Shown here: piece by piece, positions 43,823 to 53,137 of the stretch
Numbering within the stretch: the first letter of the stretch is position 1
How the letters are laid out: every line of letters begins with the position of its first letter
Assembly: GCF_017094485.1 (NCBI RefSeq)
Contig: NZ_CP064786.1
Coordinates: 1,364,001-1,428,000, forward strand
Direction: 5' to 3'
From: Natranaeroarchaeum sulfidigenes
GTDB taxonomy: Archaea; Halobacteriota; Halobacteria; Halobacteriales; Natronoarchaeaceae
Length of the DNA stretch: 64,000 bases
The notes under the pieces: generated by a model
Database searches by the model: none
Told to the model about the DNA's origin: nothing
What the model saw: only the letters and a program-made list of their open reading frames with translations
Made by a program: the position numbers and the translations under genes

Positions 43823-44113
43823 TTACTCCTGTGCCGACAGGTGTGCTGGGTTCGCGAGCAGGGTCTTCGATTTGCCCTTGTCGCTGATCTCGACCTTGAA
43901 CGAACGGCCCTGCTTGCCGACGACGGTGCCGGTGTGGCCGTTGAAGCGCGGGTGGAACTGACCTTTCGGGGTGCTGGGATCGATCGCGAGGTGGACCTTC
44001 TGTCCCTCGTCGAATTCCTGGATCGATCGCTGTGGCGGCGACGCGCCGCGGTCACGCGGACTGTTCGACAGCTTGTTCCGGGTTCCTTGTCGGGGTCCTT
44101 TGGAGTTTGGCAT
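43823..44113 (-). CDS. rpl21e: 50S ribosomal protein eL21
   Basis: 96 residues: MPNSKGPRQGTRNKLSN, GHTGTVVGKQGRSFKVEI. An archaeal/eukaryotic large-subunit protein. The longer in-frame extension to 44551 is antisense to mrp and rejected. First gene of the eL21-rpo4-DUF655 transcription unit; divergent from the Mrp ATPase. Confidence 0.96.
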   Translation of the reverse strand: MPNSKGPRQGTRNKLSNSPRDRGASPPQRSIQEFDEGQKVHLAIDPSTPKGQFHPRFNGHTGTVVGKQGRSFKVEISDKGKSKTLLANPAHLSAQE

Positions 44114-44237
44114 AGTCGTATCCCGGCTTAGACCGCTTGGCGTAATAAAAGGTGCGTTCCCGTCCTGCGAGACCGCGTGCGAACGGCTCGCAAATGCTTC
44201 ACAACGCTTTTCGCCCGACACGCACCTACGTGGTTGT

Positions 44238-45272
44238 ATGGACGAAGACGCTGTCCGAGACCTGCTCCGTGAGGTCGAGGACCCCGATCTGGGCGACGAT
44301 ATCGTCTCGTTGAATCTCGTCAACGGGATCGAACTCGATGGCGAATCTGTACACGTCTCGCTCGCGCTGGGCGCGCCGTACTCACCGGTGGAGACGGCGA
44401 TTGCCGACGAGGTACGGCAGGTACTCGGTAATGCGGGACTCGAGGTAGAGCTCTCCGCCCACGTCGACGAGGGGATCAGTGCCGACGAGCAGGTGTTCCC
44501 CGGCGTCGAGAACGTCATTGCGGTCGCCTCCGGCAAGGGCGGCGTCGGCAAGAGTACCGTCGCGGTGAACCTCGCGGCCGGACTCGCGGATATGGGCGCT
44601 CGCGTCGGTCTGTTCGACGCCGATATCTACGGGCCGAACATCCCGCGGATGGTCGACGCCGACGAGCCCCCACAGGCGACCGAGGACGAGACGCTCGTCC
44701 CGCCGGAAAAATACGGGATGAAGCTGATGAGCATGGCCTTCCTCGTCGGCGAGGACGATCCGGTCATCTGGCGTGGGCCGATGGTCCACAAGGTGCTCAC
44801 CCAGCTCTGGGAGGACGTCGAGTGGGGACAGCTCGATTACATGGTGATCGACCTGCCGCCAGGGACGGGGGATACCCAGCTCACTCTGCTCCAGACCGTT
44901 CCAGTAACCGGCGCAGTCATCGTCACGACGCCCCAGGACGTCGCGCTCGACGACGCGCGGAAGGGTCTGGAGATGTTCGGCAAACACGACACGCCGGTCC
45001 TTGGCATCGCCGAGAACATGGCGACGTTCAAATGTCCAGACTGTGGCGGCGAGCACGACATCTTCGGGGCCGACGGCGGGAAACGCTTCGCCGACGTTCA
45101 CGACATGCCGCTTTTGGGATCGATTCCGCTCGACCCCGCAGTCCGGAGCGGCGGCGATGCGGGCAAGCCGATCGTCCTCGATCAGGACAGCGACACTGGC
45201 GAGGCGTTCAGACACATCGCACGGGAAGCGTCGAACAACGCGGGGATCGTTCGCCGCCGTACCCAGCAGTGA
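44238..45272 (+). CDS. mrp: Mrp/NBP35-type iron-sulphur ATPase
   Basis: 344 residues. N-terminal MIP18 (DUF59) domain (about 1-80: DAVRDLLREVEDPDLGDDIVSLNLV), then a P-loop with deviant Walker A ASGKGGVGKSTVAVNLA, DADIYGPNIPRM, DLPPGTGDTQLT, and the cluster-ligand pair FKCPDCGGEHDIF. It assembles and delivers [4Fe-4S] clusters. A small coupled gene follows after 3 nt. Confidence 0.94.
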   Translation: MDEDAVRDLLREVEDPDLGDDIVSLNLVNGIELDGESVHVSLALGAPYSPVETAIADEVRQVLGNAGLEVELSAHVDEGISADEQVFPGVENVIAVASGKGGVGKSTVAVNLAAGLADMGARVGLFDADIYGPNIPRMVDADEPPQATEDETLVPPEKYGMKLMSMAFLVGEDDPVIWRGPMVHKVLTQLWEDVEWGQLDYMVIDLPPGTGDTQLTLLQTVPVTGAVIVTTPQDVALDDARKGLEMFGKHDTPVLGIAENMATFKCPDCGGEHDIFGADGGKRFADVHDMPLLGSIPLDPAVRSGGDAGKPIVLDQDSDTGEAFRHIAREASNNAGIVRRRTQQ

Positions 45273-45275
45273 GCG

Positions 45276-45506
45276 ATGGCTGAGAACCCAGCCGAGCGCT
45301 TCGACGACGACCCCGAGCGTGTGGAGACGCTGCGCGAGATTGCGGATGACGTCCGCGGCGACTCCTCCGAGAGCCGCCAACTCGCGGCGATTCTCTACCG
45401 GGTGAGCGATCTCTACGACGAGGACGAGCAGACCGATCCCATCGAGATCTACCGGAACGTCGAGACGATCATGCAGATCAAGGCCCAGGGTGGGCGGGAG
45501 CCGTGA
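45276..45506 (+). CDS. Small acidic protein co-transcribed with mrp
   Basis: 76 residues, MAENPAERFDDDPERVETLREIADDVR..., predicted all-helical, with AAILYRVSDLYDEDEQTDPIEIYRNVETIMQI. I do not recognise a family. It starts 3 nt after mrp, so it may assist the Fe-S carrier. No Cys, so it is not itself a cluster carrier. Confidence 0.75.
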   Translation: MAENPAERFDDDPERVETLREIADDVRGDSSESRQLAAILYRVSDLYDEDEQTDPIEIYRNVETIMQIKAQGGREP

Positions 45507-45669
45507 GGACGTGCATAATATCACGTTGTATATAATCTAACATTGTAACATCGCAGGCAGCGGGGAGGCCAGCAATTGAGGAAGATAGCGAGCGCCCATA
45601 CGCTGCCGACACTGGATTGGACGATGTGATCGGCGGTACTGGTTTTAGTTGACGGGCCGAACAGCGTGT

Positions 45670-46722
45670 ATGGACCTGTACGATTCACTGAGGACGCTCC
45701 CCGTCGACATCGACGAGTGCACCCTCCATCGACATGAGCGCGAAACCTCCAGCGGCTTTACCCGCGTAAGCACGACTGTCGAACTCCACGGCGGCGGTGT
45801 CGTGGGCCGTGGCGAGGACGTCACCTACGAGACGCCGGATCACGACGCGCTGCACGAGGCTGGCCCGCCCACCCTTGCGGGCGAGTACACTCACGCGGAG
45901 TTCTCCGGGCTGCTCGCCGATGTCGAGCTGTTTCCGGAGCCGCCCGTACAGACGGCCTCGCACAACTACCGCCGGTGGGCCTTCGAGAGCGCGGCGCTCG
46001 ACCTCGGACTCAAGCAGCGCGGCGAGACGCTGGCCGAGGCGCTCGGCCGGGAGTACGACCCGGTACGATTTGTCGTCAGCACGCGACTGGGCGATCCACC
46101 GTCGATCGACCGCGTCGAACGCTGGCTGGAGCTATACCCGGATCTGGAGTTCAAGCTCGACCCGACCAGCGAGTGGCCTGTCGAGCTCGTCGACGCACTC
46201 GCAGAGCGTGAGGTCGTTCGCGTCCTCGATCTCAAGGGCCAGTACAAAGGCACCGAGGTCGACCAGCCGGCCGATCCCGACCTCTACGAGCGGGTCGCAA
46301 ACGGCTTCACCGACGCCCTGATCGAAGACCCCGAGTTGACGCCGGAGACGCGAGCGGTACTCGACGGGCACTGGGATCGGGTCACGTGGGACTACCCGAT
46401 CACCGGCGTCGAGAGCATCCGCGACCTCGACCGGGAGCCCGACTGGCTCAATATCAAGCCCTCGCGCTTTGGCTCCGTCGAGTCACTGCTCACGAGTATC
46501 GAATACTGTCTGGATCGCGGGATCGAGCTGTACGGCGGCGGTCAGTTCGAGCTTGGTGTCGGCCGCCAGCATATCCACGCCATCGCATCGCTGTTCTATC
46601 CCGACGCACCGAACGACGTAGCTCCGCGGGCGTACAACGATCCCGAGCCCTCGGCGGGCCATCCGACGAGTCCGCTTTCGCCCCCGGCTGAACCGTCGGG
46701 GCTGGAGTGGGGCGAAAACTAG
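45670..46722 (+). CDS. Enolase-superfamily (mandelate racemase-like) protein
   Basis: 350 residues. N-terminal capping domain (GRGEDVTYETPDHDALH) and a barrel: FKLDPTSEWPVELVDALAE, VLDLKGQYKGTEVDQPADP, WDYPITGVESIRDL, LNIKPSRFGSVESLLTSIEYC, YGGGQFELGVGRQHIHAIASLF. The Lys-x-Lys base pair of muconate cycloisomerases is not obvious: strand 2 reads FKLDP, strand 3 LDLKGQ. Substrate is unknown; it may act on a sugar acid or dipeptide. Start 45670 fits the family; no partner genes. Confidence 0.75.
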   Translation: MDLYDSLRTLPVDIDECTLHRHERETSSGFTRVSTTVELHGGGVVGRGEDVTYETPDHDALHEAGPPTLAGEYTHAEFSGLLADVELFPEPPVQTASHNYRRWAFESAALDLGLKQRGETLAEALGREYDPVRFVVSTRLGDPPSIDRVERWLELYPDLEFKLDPTSEWPVELVDALAEREVVRVLDLKGQYKGTEVDQPADPDLYERVANGFTDALIEDPELTPETRAVLDGHWDRVTWDYPITGVESIRDLDREPDWLNIKPSRFGSVESLLTSIEYCLDRGIELYGGGQFELGVGRQHIHAIASLFYPDAPNDVAPRAYNDPEPSAGHPTSPLSPPAEPSGLEWGEN

Positions 46723-46766
46723 GGCGCAGCGAGACGTTTTTGTCGCCGCCCCACCATCCCGGACGT

Positions 46767-47399
46767 GTGGACGCAAACCAAGAGGAGCTCTCGAACCCCT
46801 TCGGAATGGACGAGGACTGCCGGAACTGCCCGGCGCTCTGTGAGACGCGCAAGCAGGTAGTGCATGGGTACGGCGACGTCGGCGCTGATTTCCTGTTCGT
46901 CGGGGAGGTGCCGGGAGCTGGCCCCGACCGCACCGGCGTTCCGTTTACCGGCGACGAGACTGGCCGGGCCCTCCTCTCGATTCTCCGACGGCTCGGCCTC
47001 TGTGGCTCGGAACCGGACAGCGAGGAGCCCAGACTCGGAAACACGTTTCTCACCTACACGGCACGCTGTCGCCACCCCGGCCGTGCGCCGACCGACGAGG
47101 AACTCGGGAACTGCGAACCGTATCTCAACGCCGAGATCAGAATGATCAACCCCGAGATCATCGTTCCAGTCGGCGAGCGAGCCCTCGAAGAGATCGGCAC
47201 CGAATATACGACAACGCCGGTCGAAGAGCTCGATATCGTCGCGGATCACGCCAGTCGGATCCGCGGCAGAGGGTTCGAGTTGATGCCGATGATCGACCCC
47301 ACCGAGCAGACCGACCAGCAGACGCAGGCGTTCGTCGAGGCCTTTGCCGAGCTAATGGCAAGCGATTATCGGCAGACGAAGGGGCGGCGGGGCCGGTAA
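46767..47399 (+). CDS. Uracil-DNA glycosylase superfamily protein
   Basis: 210 residues from GTG. N-terminal CRNCPALCETRKQVV supplies Fe-S ligands of family-4 type enzymes. Motif 1 reads GEVPGAGPDRTGVPFTGDETGRALL, and NTFLTYTARCRHPGRAPTDEELGNCEPYL follows. The C-terminal HP(S/A) motif of family 4 is replaced by MIDPTEQTD, so the catalytic loop is atypical. It would remove uracil from deaminated DNA, which matters in haloarchaea. The GTG at 46767 is used; the upstream frame is non-conserved. Confidence 0.85.
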   Translation: MDANQEELSNPFGMDEDCRNCPALCETRKQVVHGYGDVGADFLFVGEVPGAGPDRTGVPFTGDETGRALLSILRRLGLCGSEPDSEEPRLGNTFLTYTARCRHPGRAPTDEELGNCEPYLNAEIRMINPEIIVPVGERALEEIGTEYTTTPVEELDIVADHASRIRGRGFELMPMIDPTEQTDQQTQAFVEAFAELMASDYRQTKGRRGR

Positions 47400-47415
47400 G
47401 CGTGGAACAGTCGTC

Positions 47416-47889
47416 CTACAGCTCGACGCCGCTCGGGATGAGACTGTGCTTTCGCAGCAAGTTCCCCTCCTCGTTGTAGACGAGGAACGTCTCTTTATCG
47501 TACGACAGCAGCTCCTCGCCGTCGATCCGTAGTTGGACACCGTATCGGCCGTCAGTGTCCGGGTCGTGCTCGCCGTATCGACGTGCAGCCCGAATGAACT
47601 GCAGGACGTCAGCGGCGGCCTCGTTGAGTTCAAGGACGAAGTCGCCGGTCGTTCTGTTCGTTACGCTGACGACGCCGGTGGCGTCCTCCGCGTCCGGCGG
47701 TGACTGCAGTCGATAGGCGACATCAGTCTCTTCGGCCGTGAGCAGATCACCATCTGCGTTTGTGAGGCGCTCTCGGAGTGTCGTTCCCGGCCCGTCGAAA
47801 TCGATCGTTACCTGCGGCTGGGCGGGCTCGCCGTCGTCGTCGATCCAGTCGATGTTCTCGGCCTCCAGTGTAAAGTAATCGCGCCTCAT
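47416..47889 (-). CDS. Conserved haloarchaeal protein (DUF5793-like)
   Basis: 157 residues beginning MRRDYFTLEAENIDWIDDDGE. Predicted beta-rich first half (PQVTIDFDGPGTTLRERLTN, GVVSVTNRTTGDFVLELNE) followed by helix AAADVLQFIRAARRYGE and a last strand YLEEGNLLRKHSL-like segment. The family is haloarchaeal and uncharacterised; naming as DUF5793 is from memory. It converges with the UDG gene. Confidence 0.65.
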   Translation of the reverse strand: MRRDYFTLEAENIDWIDDDGEPAQPQVTIDFDGPGTTLRERLTNADGDLLTAEETDVAYRLQSPPDAEDATGVVSVTNRTTGDFVLELNEAAADVLQFIRAARRYGEHDPDTDGRYGVQLRIDGEELLSYDKETFLVYNEEGNLLRKHSLIPSGVEL

Positions 47890-47992
47890 TCCCTGTCGAG
47901 CGGTATGTCCTCGCTGGCAATGAACGTAACGCCTGCGGGGAATACCACGAGGGGCCATCGTACCCAGTCCGAACGGATCCGTGATGGTGGAG

Positions 47993-47999
47993 TTTATAT
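47993..47999 (+). promoter_or_regulatory. TATA box of the TIGR04206 gene
   Basis: TTTATAT centred 26 bp before the ATG at 48022; it overlaps the earlier ATG at 47998, excluding it as start. Confidence 0.55.
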
Positions 48000-48021
48000 G
48001 GGTTCCGGGGCGTCATCCTCC

Positions 48022-48540
48022 ATGGCCTGGGTTCGCTCCGAGTATGCTGGCGAGTTGGCTGTTGTCTCCGCGTGGCTCGCGGCACTGCTGCCGTGGAATG
48101 TCACCTATGCAACTATTTTCGAGGGAGAGGCCACTGTGCTCTCGATCCGGTTTCCGTTCGTCCAGTTGCGATACGTGCTGGGTATCGAGTTACCCGGCAG
48201 TGAGGGACTATCGATCGATCACCCGATGGCTGCCCGGAGTCTGGTAGAGGGGACTCCTGTGATCGTGTATGACCTCTGGATCGTCGGCGCGCTGTGTATT
48301 CTCGCTGCGGTCGGGCTCAGTGTCGTCATGTATCTCCGCGAGGAGTGGGTTACAGAACGGCTCCCGCGAAGTCCGGTCCGGGTCATGGGGGCGTTGCTTG
48401 CCGGAGCGACGATCGCGCTGTCGGCGTCGACAGTTGCTATCATCACACACGGCGAGTTCGGCGGTGGACTCCCGATTCCGATCGGTCTGGTCGTACTCGG
48501 GGCGCTCTCGTGGATACTGTTGACCGTCGACCTTGCCTGA
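48022..48540 (+). CDS. TIGR04206-type haloarchaeal membrane protein
   Basis: 172 residues with four or five hydrophobic helices: VVSAWLAALLPWNVTYATI, YDLWIVGALCILAAVGLSVVMYL, VMGALLAGATIALSASTVAII, PIPIGLVVLGALSWILLTVD. PW near the end of helix 1 is characteristic of the family as I recall it. Function unknown. Upstream of the secretion ATPase gene by 90 bp; a separate TTTAAGG element lies between. Confidence 0.7.
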   Translation: MAWVRSEYAGELAVVSAWLAALLPWNVTYATIFEGEATVLSIRFPFVQLRYVLGIELPGSEGLSIDHPMAARSLVEGTPVIVYDLWIVGALCILAAVGLSVVMYLREEWVTERLPRSPVRVMGALLAGATIALSASTVAIITHGEFGGGLPIPIGLVVLGALSWILLTVDLA

Positions 48541-48629
48541 GTTCGCCCGCCCAATTTAAGGGAGTCGACTACATTGTACCGCGACAGACAATGCCGTGTC
48601 GATCGGAGGCGGTAGCGAGAGCTTGATGC

Positions 48630-50321
48630 ATGACAGAAGACACTGACCCAGGCTCGATCCCGCTCGGAATGGACGACGTACCGACAGCGGACGCTACCGC
48701 GGACGGAAGCGCAAGCCGGGAGTCACTCGGGCAGCGACTGCGACGAGCCCTCGATCTCCTGAAAGGATCGACGATCGATGTCGATCGATATCGCCCGGGA
48801 GAGCACGGCCCGTTACTGTCCTTTACCGGGCTCGACGGGTACGACGAGATCGACCGATACTGGGTGAATGCCCCATTCGCCTTCGTCTCGATCAACCACG
48901 ACCGGGAGCGCAATCGCAAGCGCTACCACGTCGTCGAACCCGAACTGGACGACGACGAGTACGAGCTCCTCGAAACGCTGTTCGACGATATCCGCGATCC
49001 GCTTGTTTATCGGGGGGATGTCAACACCGAAAACGTCGAGGCGGTGCTGGTCGAGGAGCTTCGCAACCACCTCGAACGATACGGCGTCGAGATAGACACT
49101 GTCGGCTTCTACAGGTTGTTTTACTACCTCTATCGCTCGTTCCGTGGCTACGGCAAGATCGATCCGATCATCCACGACCCACATATCGAGGACATCTCCT
49201 GTGACGGCTACGAACTGCCGATCTTCGTCTACCACGACGACTACACCGACATCGAGACGAACGTCTCCTTCGGGAAAGGGGCGCTCGATAACTTCGTGAT
49301 CCGGCTCGCCCAGCAGTCAGGCCGTCACATCAGCGTCGGAGAGCCGATGGTCGAGAGCACGCTGCCCGACGGGAGTCGTGCGGAACTCGCACTCGGCGAG
49401 GAGGTGACCCCCCGCGGCTCGGCCTTCACCATCCGCAAGTACTCCGAGGAGCCGTTCACGCCGATCGATCTACTGGAGTACGGCACCTTCAGCGTCGACC
49501 AGATGGCCTTTCTCTGGTTTGCGATCGAGCACAACAAGTCGCTGATCTTCGCAGGCGGGACTGCATCCGGGAAGACGACCTCGATGAACGCCATCTCGAT
49601 GTTCATCCCGCCGCGCTCGAAAGTGCTCTCGATCGAGGATACCCGTGAGCTGACGCTGTATCACGACAACTGGCTCTCCAGTGTCACACGCGAGCGAATA
49701 CACGAGGGCAACGACATCACGATGTACGACCTGTTGCGCTCCGCGCTCCGGCATCGCCCCGAATACATCATCGTCGGGGAGGTGCGTGGCGACGAGGCGA
49801 TCACGCTCTTCCAGGCGATGAACACCGGCCACACGACCTACTCGACGATGCACGCCGACTCGGTACAGACGGTGATCAACAGACTGGAGAACGACCCGAT
49901 CAACGTCCCCCGGTCGATGGTCCAGTCGCTCGACGTCCTCTGTGTGCAGACGCTGACCCGGTTCGACGACGAACGGGTCCGACGGAACAAGACGATTGCC
50001 GAAATCGAGGGGATCGACCAGCGAACCGGCGAGCTGGACTACTCGACCAGCTACAGATGGGACGCGAGCGACGACACGTTTACCGAAAGCGGGAGCAGTA
50101 TCGTACTGGAGGAGATCCGTGAGGATCGTGCGTGGTCACAGGCACAGTTGTTATCGGAGCTACGAAACCGGCGGACGTTTCTGGAGTACCTCTGGGAGAA
50201 CGATATCAGCGGCTACCGGCGTTTCACCGCGCTGGTCAACGACTACTACGCCGACCCTGACGCCGTAATCGAGCGCATAGAGAACGACGAGATGGACCGG
50301 CCGACAGCTCCCGCCGAGTGA
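48630..50321 (+). CDS. Type II/IV secretion-system ATPase (PilB-like)
   Basis: 563 residues. Walker A IFAGGTASGKTTSMNA (about 305), Asp box VLSIEDTRELTL, Walker B YIIVGEVRGDEAITLFQAM, His box NTGHTTYSTMHADS. The N-terminal 200 residues (YWVNAPFAFVSI, FYRLFYYLYRSFRGYGKIDPI) correspond to the archaeal PilB/FlaI-type N-domain. Powers assembly of type IV pilus-like filaments. It is followed after 4 nt by its TadC-like membrane partner. No pilin genes are visible nearby. Confidence 0.94.
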   Translation: MTEDTDPGSIPLGMDDVPTADATADGSASRESLGQRLRRALDLLKGSTIDVDRYRPGEHGPLLSFTGLDGYDEIDRYWVNAPFAFVSINHDRERNRKRYHVVEPELDDDEYELLETLFDDIRDPLVYRGDVNTENVEAVLVEELRNHLERYGVEIDTVGFYRLFYYLYRSFRGYGKIDPIIHDPHIEDISCDGYELPIFVYHDDYTDIETNVSFGKGALDNFVIRLAQQSGRHISVGEPMVESTLPDGSRAELALGEEVTPRGSAFTIRKYSEEPFTPIDLLEYGTFSVDQMAFLWFAIEHNKSLIFAGGTASGKTTSMNAISMFIPPRSKVLSIEDTRELTLYHDNWLSSVTRERIHEGNDITMYDLLRSALRHRPEYIIVGEVRGDEAITLFQAMNTGHTTYSTMHADSVQTVINRLENDPINVPRSMVQSLDVLCVQTLTRFDDERVRRNKTIAEIEGIDQRTGELDYSTSYRWDASDDTFTESGSSIVLEEIREDRAWSQAQLLSELRNRRTFLEYLWENDISGYRRFTALVNDYYADPDAVIERIENDEMDRPTAPAE

Positions 50322-50325
50322 CAGC

Positions 50326-52428
50326 ATGTGGGTCTATCTCTCGGTCGCGCTCGTGGCGCTGTTGACCGCACCGCCACTCCTCGCCGCCCTCAGCGAACGC
50401 GCAAACCGGGTCGTGACACGGATCGCGATCGTCACGTTCGCGGACCATCTCGACATGGATGGCAGAAGACGCCTCCGCAACGAGCACCGGCTCAGGCAGG
50501 CACAGTTTCCGACCACGTATCGGATCTACGCCGGCAAGACAGTGCTGTATGCGGTTCTTGCTGGTCTGGTCGGCGTGATCCTTGGCGTTCACGTCGCACG
50601 GGGACTCAGACGTCTACTGACGACCAGTCCGGAGGCCCTCCTGGCCGAGCTCCCTGCCGCACTCCACTTCCTGGCGGGGGTCGGCGGTAGTGCCGAGTTA
50701 CAGACAGTACAGTGGGTGGCACTGCTCGTGAGCAGCTGTCTACTGATCGGCGCGCTGTTCGGGGGTGGTGTCCACTGGTTGCGCTGGTGGTACCCGGCCA
50801 ACGTGGCGAAGACACGTAAAGCACGCATTGAGGCCAATCTGCCACAGGCGGTCGCGTTCATGTACGCCCTCTCGCGGAGCGGGATGGAGCTCCCACAGGT
50901 TATGCGCATTCTCGCCGAGACCGAGCACGTCTACGATGCCGCCGCCGAGGAATTTTCTGTCGGCGTGCGCCACATGGACCTGTTCGGCAAGGACGTCGTG
51001 ACGGCGATCCAGACGATGGGCGAGCAGACGCCCAGCCCGCAGTTCAAGGAGTTCTGTGAGAACCTCGCAAGCGTCCTCCAGAGCGGACAGAGTCTCGCGG
51101 AGTTCCTCGAAGGCGAACACGAGTCGTTTCAGGAGGAAGCCGAGGCCCAGCAAGAACAGCTGCTCAACGAACTGGCCACGCTCGCAGAGGCTTACGTCAC
51201 GGTGCTTGTTGCCGGACCGCTCTTTTTGATCACGATCCTCGTCGTAATCGGCATCGCCGTCACCGACACGCTCGATTTCCTCCGGCTGTTCGTCTACGTC
51301 CTCCTGCCGCTTGCGAATCTCGGATTCATGCTCTACCTGACGACAGTGATGGGCGAACAGTCGGCCGGGGATGCCGTCAGCGGGATTGCCTCGTCGGTCG
51401 AACACCTTTCCGGGATCCGACAGAGCGCTGCTGAAACTGCCCGTACGGACGGAGGACGCACCCTTTCCCGGAACGACCAACGCGTAGAAAATCTCCGAAA
51501 GGTACAGTTGTACCGGCAGCTCCGCTGGCTTCGCGACGTGCTCGGACAACCGGTACGAACGGCGATCGATCGGCCAGTGACCGTCCTCTGGGTAACCGTT
51601 CCGTTCGTGGTTGTCGTCGGCGTCCTCCGGCTCTACTGGACAGTCTCACTCGGCATTCCGCTGGTGGTGGTGCTTGACGACATCCTCATCCAGTCGGCGC
51701 TGTTCGTCATCGGGACCTTCGCCATCGTGTACGAGATCCACCGCCGCCGGATCGCGGCGATCGAGGCCGTTATCCCCGATCTGATGGATCGGCTGGCGAG
51801 CGTCAACGACGCCGGAATGACGGTTATCGAGAGTCTTGGCCGCGTTCGCGGGAGCGATCTGGGTGCGCTCAACAATGAACTCGACCGTGTCTGGGCGGAC
51901 ATCCAGTGGGGCGCAAACGTCACCACGGCGCTCCGACGGTTCGAGACGCGCGTCCGGACGAAGACTGTTTCTCGAACCGTGACGCTCATCGTGCACGCGA
52001 TGAACGCAAGCGGTGACCTCGCTCGCGTCCTCCGGATCGCTGCCGGACAGGCGAAAGCCGACCGCCGTCTTCAGCGGGCCCGGACCCAGGAGATGCTCAC
52101 CTACGTCGTTGTCGTCTACGTCGCCTTCGGCGTCTTCCTCGTCATCATCGCCGCGCTGGATCTGGTACTCATCCCAAGCCTCCCGGATGACAGCGTCCTG
52201 CCGGAATCGACCGGTGCCGCCGGACAGGTCGGCTTCGGCGGCGTCCTCGACGAACTCGGCTCGGTCAACGAGGCTGCCTACACGCTCGTATTCTTCCACA
52301 CGACCGCGATCCAGGCCGTCTTCTCGGGGTTGATCGCCGGACAGATGAGCGGCGGGTCGATCAAAGACGGCGCGAAACACGCCGCCGTGTTGCTCTCGAT
52401 TGCCTACCTCGTCTTTCTCTTCCTCTGA
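50326..52428 (+). CDS. Type II secretion system F (TadC/PilC)-like membrane protein, duplicated
   Basis: 700 residues with two T2SSF modules: first around 170-290 (VAFMYALSRSGMELPQVMRIL) followed by helices, second around 480-610 (IPDLMDRLASVNDAGMTVIESL). Each is bordered by membrane helices; the platform anchors the ATPase. The duplicated layout is typical of haloarchaeal PilC proteins. Operon with the ATPase gene. Confidence 0.92.
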   Translation: MWVYLSVALVALLTAPPLLAALSERANRVVTRIAIVTFADHLDMDGRRRLRNEHRLRQAQFPTTYRIYAGKTVLYAVLAGLVGVILGVHVARGLRRLLTTSPEALLAELPAALHFLAGVGGSAELQTVQWVALLVSSCLLIGALFGGGVHWLRWWYPANVAKTRKARIEANLPQAVAFMYALSRSGMELPQVMRILAETEHVYDAAAEEFSVGVRHMDLFGKDVVTAIQTMGEQTPSPQFKEFCENLASVLQSGQSLAEFLEGEHESFQEEAEAQQEQLLNELATLAEAYVTVLVAGPLFLITILVVIGIAVTDTLDFLRLFVYVLLPLANLGFMLYLTTVMGEQSAGDAVSGIASSVEHLSGIRQSAAETARTDGGRTLSRNDQRVENLRKVQLYRQLRWLRDVLGQPVRTAIDRPVTVLWVTVPFVVVVGVLRLYWTVSLGIPLVVVLDDILIQSALFVIGTFAIVYEIHRRRIAAIEAVIPDLMDRLASVNDAGMTVIESLGRVRGSDLGALNNELDRVWADIQWGANVTTALRRFETRVRTKTVSRTVTLIVHAMNASGDLARVLRIAAGQAKADRRLQRARTQEMLTYVVVVYVAFGVFLVIIAALDLVLIPSLPDDSVLPESTGAAGQVGFGGVLDELGSVNEAAYTLVFFHTTAIQAVFSGLIAGQMSGGSIKDGAKHAAVLLSIAYLVFLFL

Positions 52429-52466
52429 GTCGCCGCTGTTTTGTCGATACCCATCCTTCATCGGGT

Positions 52467-53114
52467 ATGGACCGCTCGACGGCCGATGTTCGCGACACCT
52501 ACGACGAGATCGCGCGCCACTTCGCTGAGACGCGCGAGTACGCATGGCCGGAAGTCGAGGAGTTTCTTTCCGACCGCACGGGTGCCGTCGGGCTCGATCT
52601 GGGCTGTGGGAACGGCCGTCACGCGCAGACGCTCGCCGAGCATACCGACCACGTGCTCGGCGTCGACGTGAGCCGTGGGCTGCTCGAAACCGCGCGTTAT
52701 CGTCGCCGCGAGCGGGGGTTCGATGTCGAACTCGTACAGGGTGACGCATCGCGACTCCCCCTCACGACCGGCACAGTCGACCTCGCCGTCTACGTCGCGA
52801 CGCTCCACCACTTGCCCACCCGGACGGATCGGGTCGCCAGTCTCGACGAACTGTCGCGGGTGCTCGCTCCCGCCGGCAGGGCGCTCGTCTCGGCGTGGAG
52901 CACAACACACGACACGTTTGACGCCGACGAGGGGTTCGATACGACGGTCGACTGGACGCTTCCCGGTGGCGAGACAGTCGACCGGTTCTACCACATCTAC
53001 GATCCTGGGGAGTTCCGCGCTGATCTCGACCGGAGTGCGCTCGATCCACTCGATGTCTTCCTCTCCAGTGGTAATTGCTATGCGGTCGTCGGACCGAAAG
53101 GGAAACGCCCTTAA
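52467..53114 (+). CDS. Trm9/ABH8-like SAM methyltransferase
   Basis: 215 residues. Class I fold: VRDTYDEIARHFAETREYAWPEVEEFL, motif I LDLGCGNGRHAQ, YVATLHHL, VLAPAGRALVSAWSTTH, ending YHIYDPGEFRADL and LSSGNCYAVV. The C-terminal pattern (YxHxxxxGE... NxYxxV) matches Trm9-type tRNA wobble-uridine methyltransferases, so tRNA modification is likely. It ends 98 bp before tRNA-Gly. Confidence 0.85.
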   Translation: MDRSTADVRDTYDEIARHFAETREYAWPEVEEFLSDRTGAVGLDLGCGNGRHAQTLAEHTDHVLGVDVSRGLLETARYRRRERGFDVELVQGDASRLPLTTGTVDLAVYVATLHHLPTRTDRVASLDELSRVLAPAGRALVSAWSTTHDTFDADEGFDTTVDWTLPGGETVDRFYHIYDPGEFRADLDRSALDPLDVFLSSGNCYAVVGPKGKRP

Positions 53115-53137
53115 TGCACCGCGGATTACGATAGTAT

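Noticed and set aside
44114-44551. Upstream extension of eL21
   Set aside because: Antisense to the Mrp ATPase; the ribosomal protein begins at 44113.
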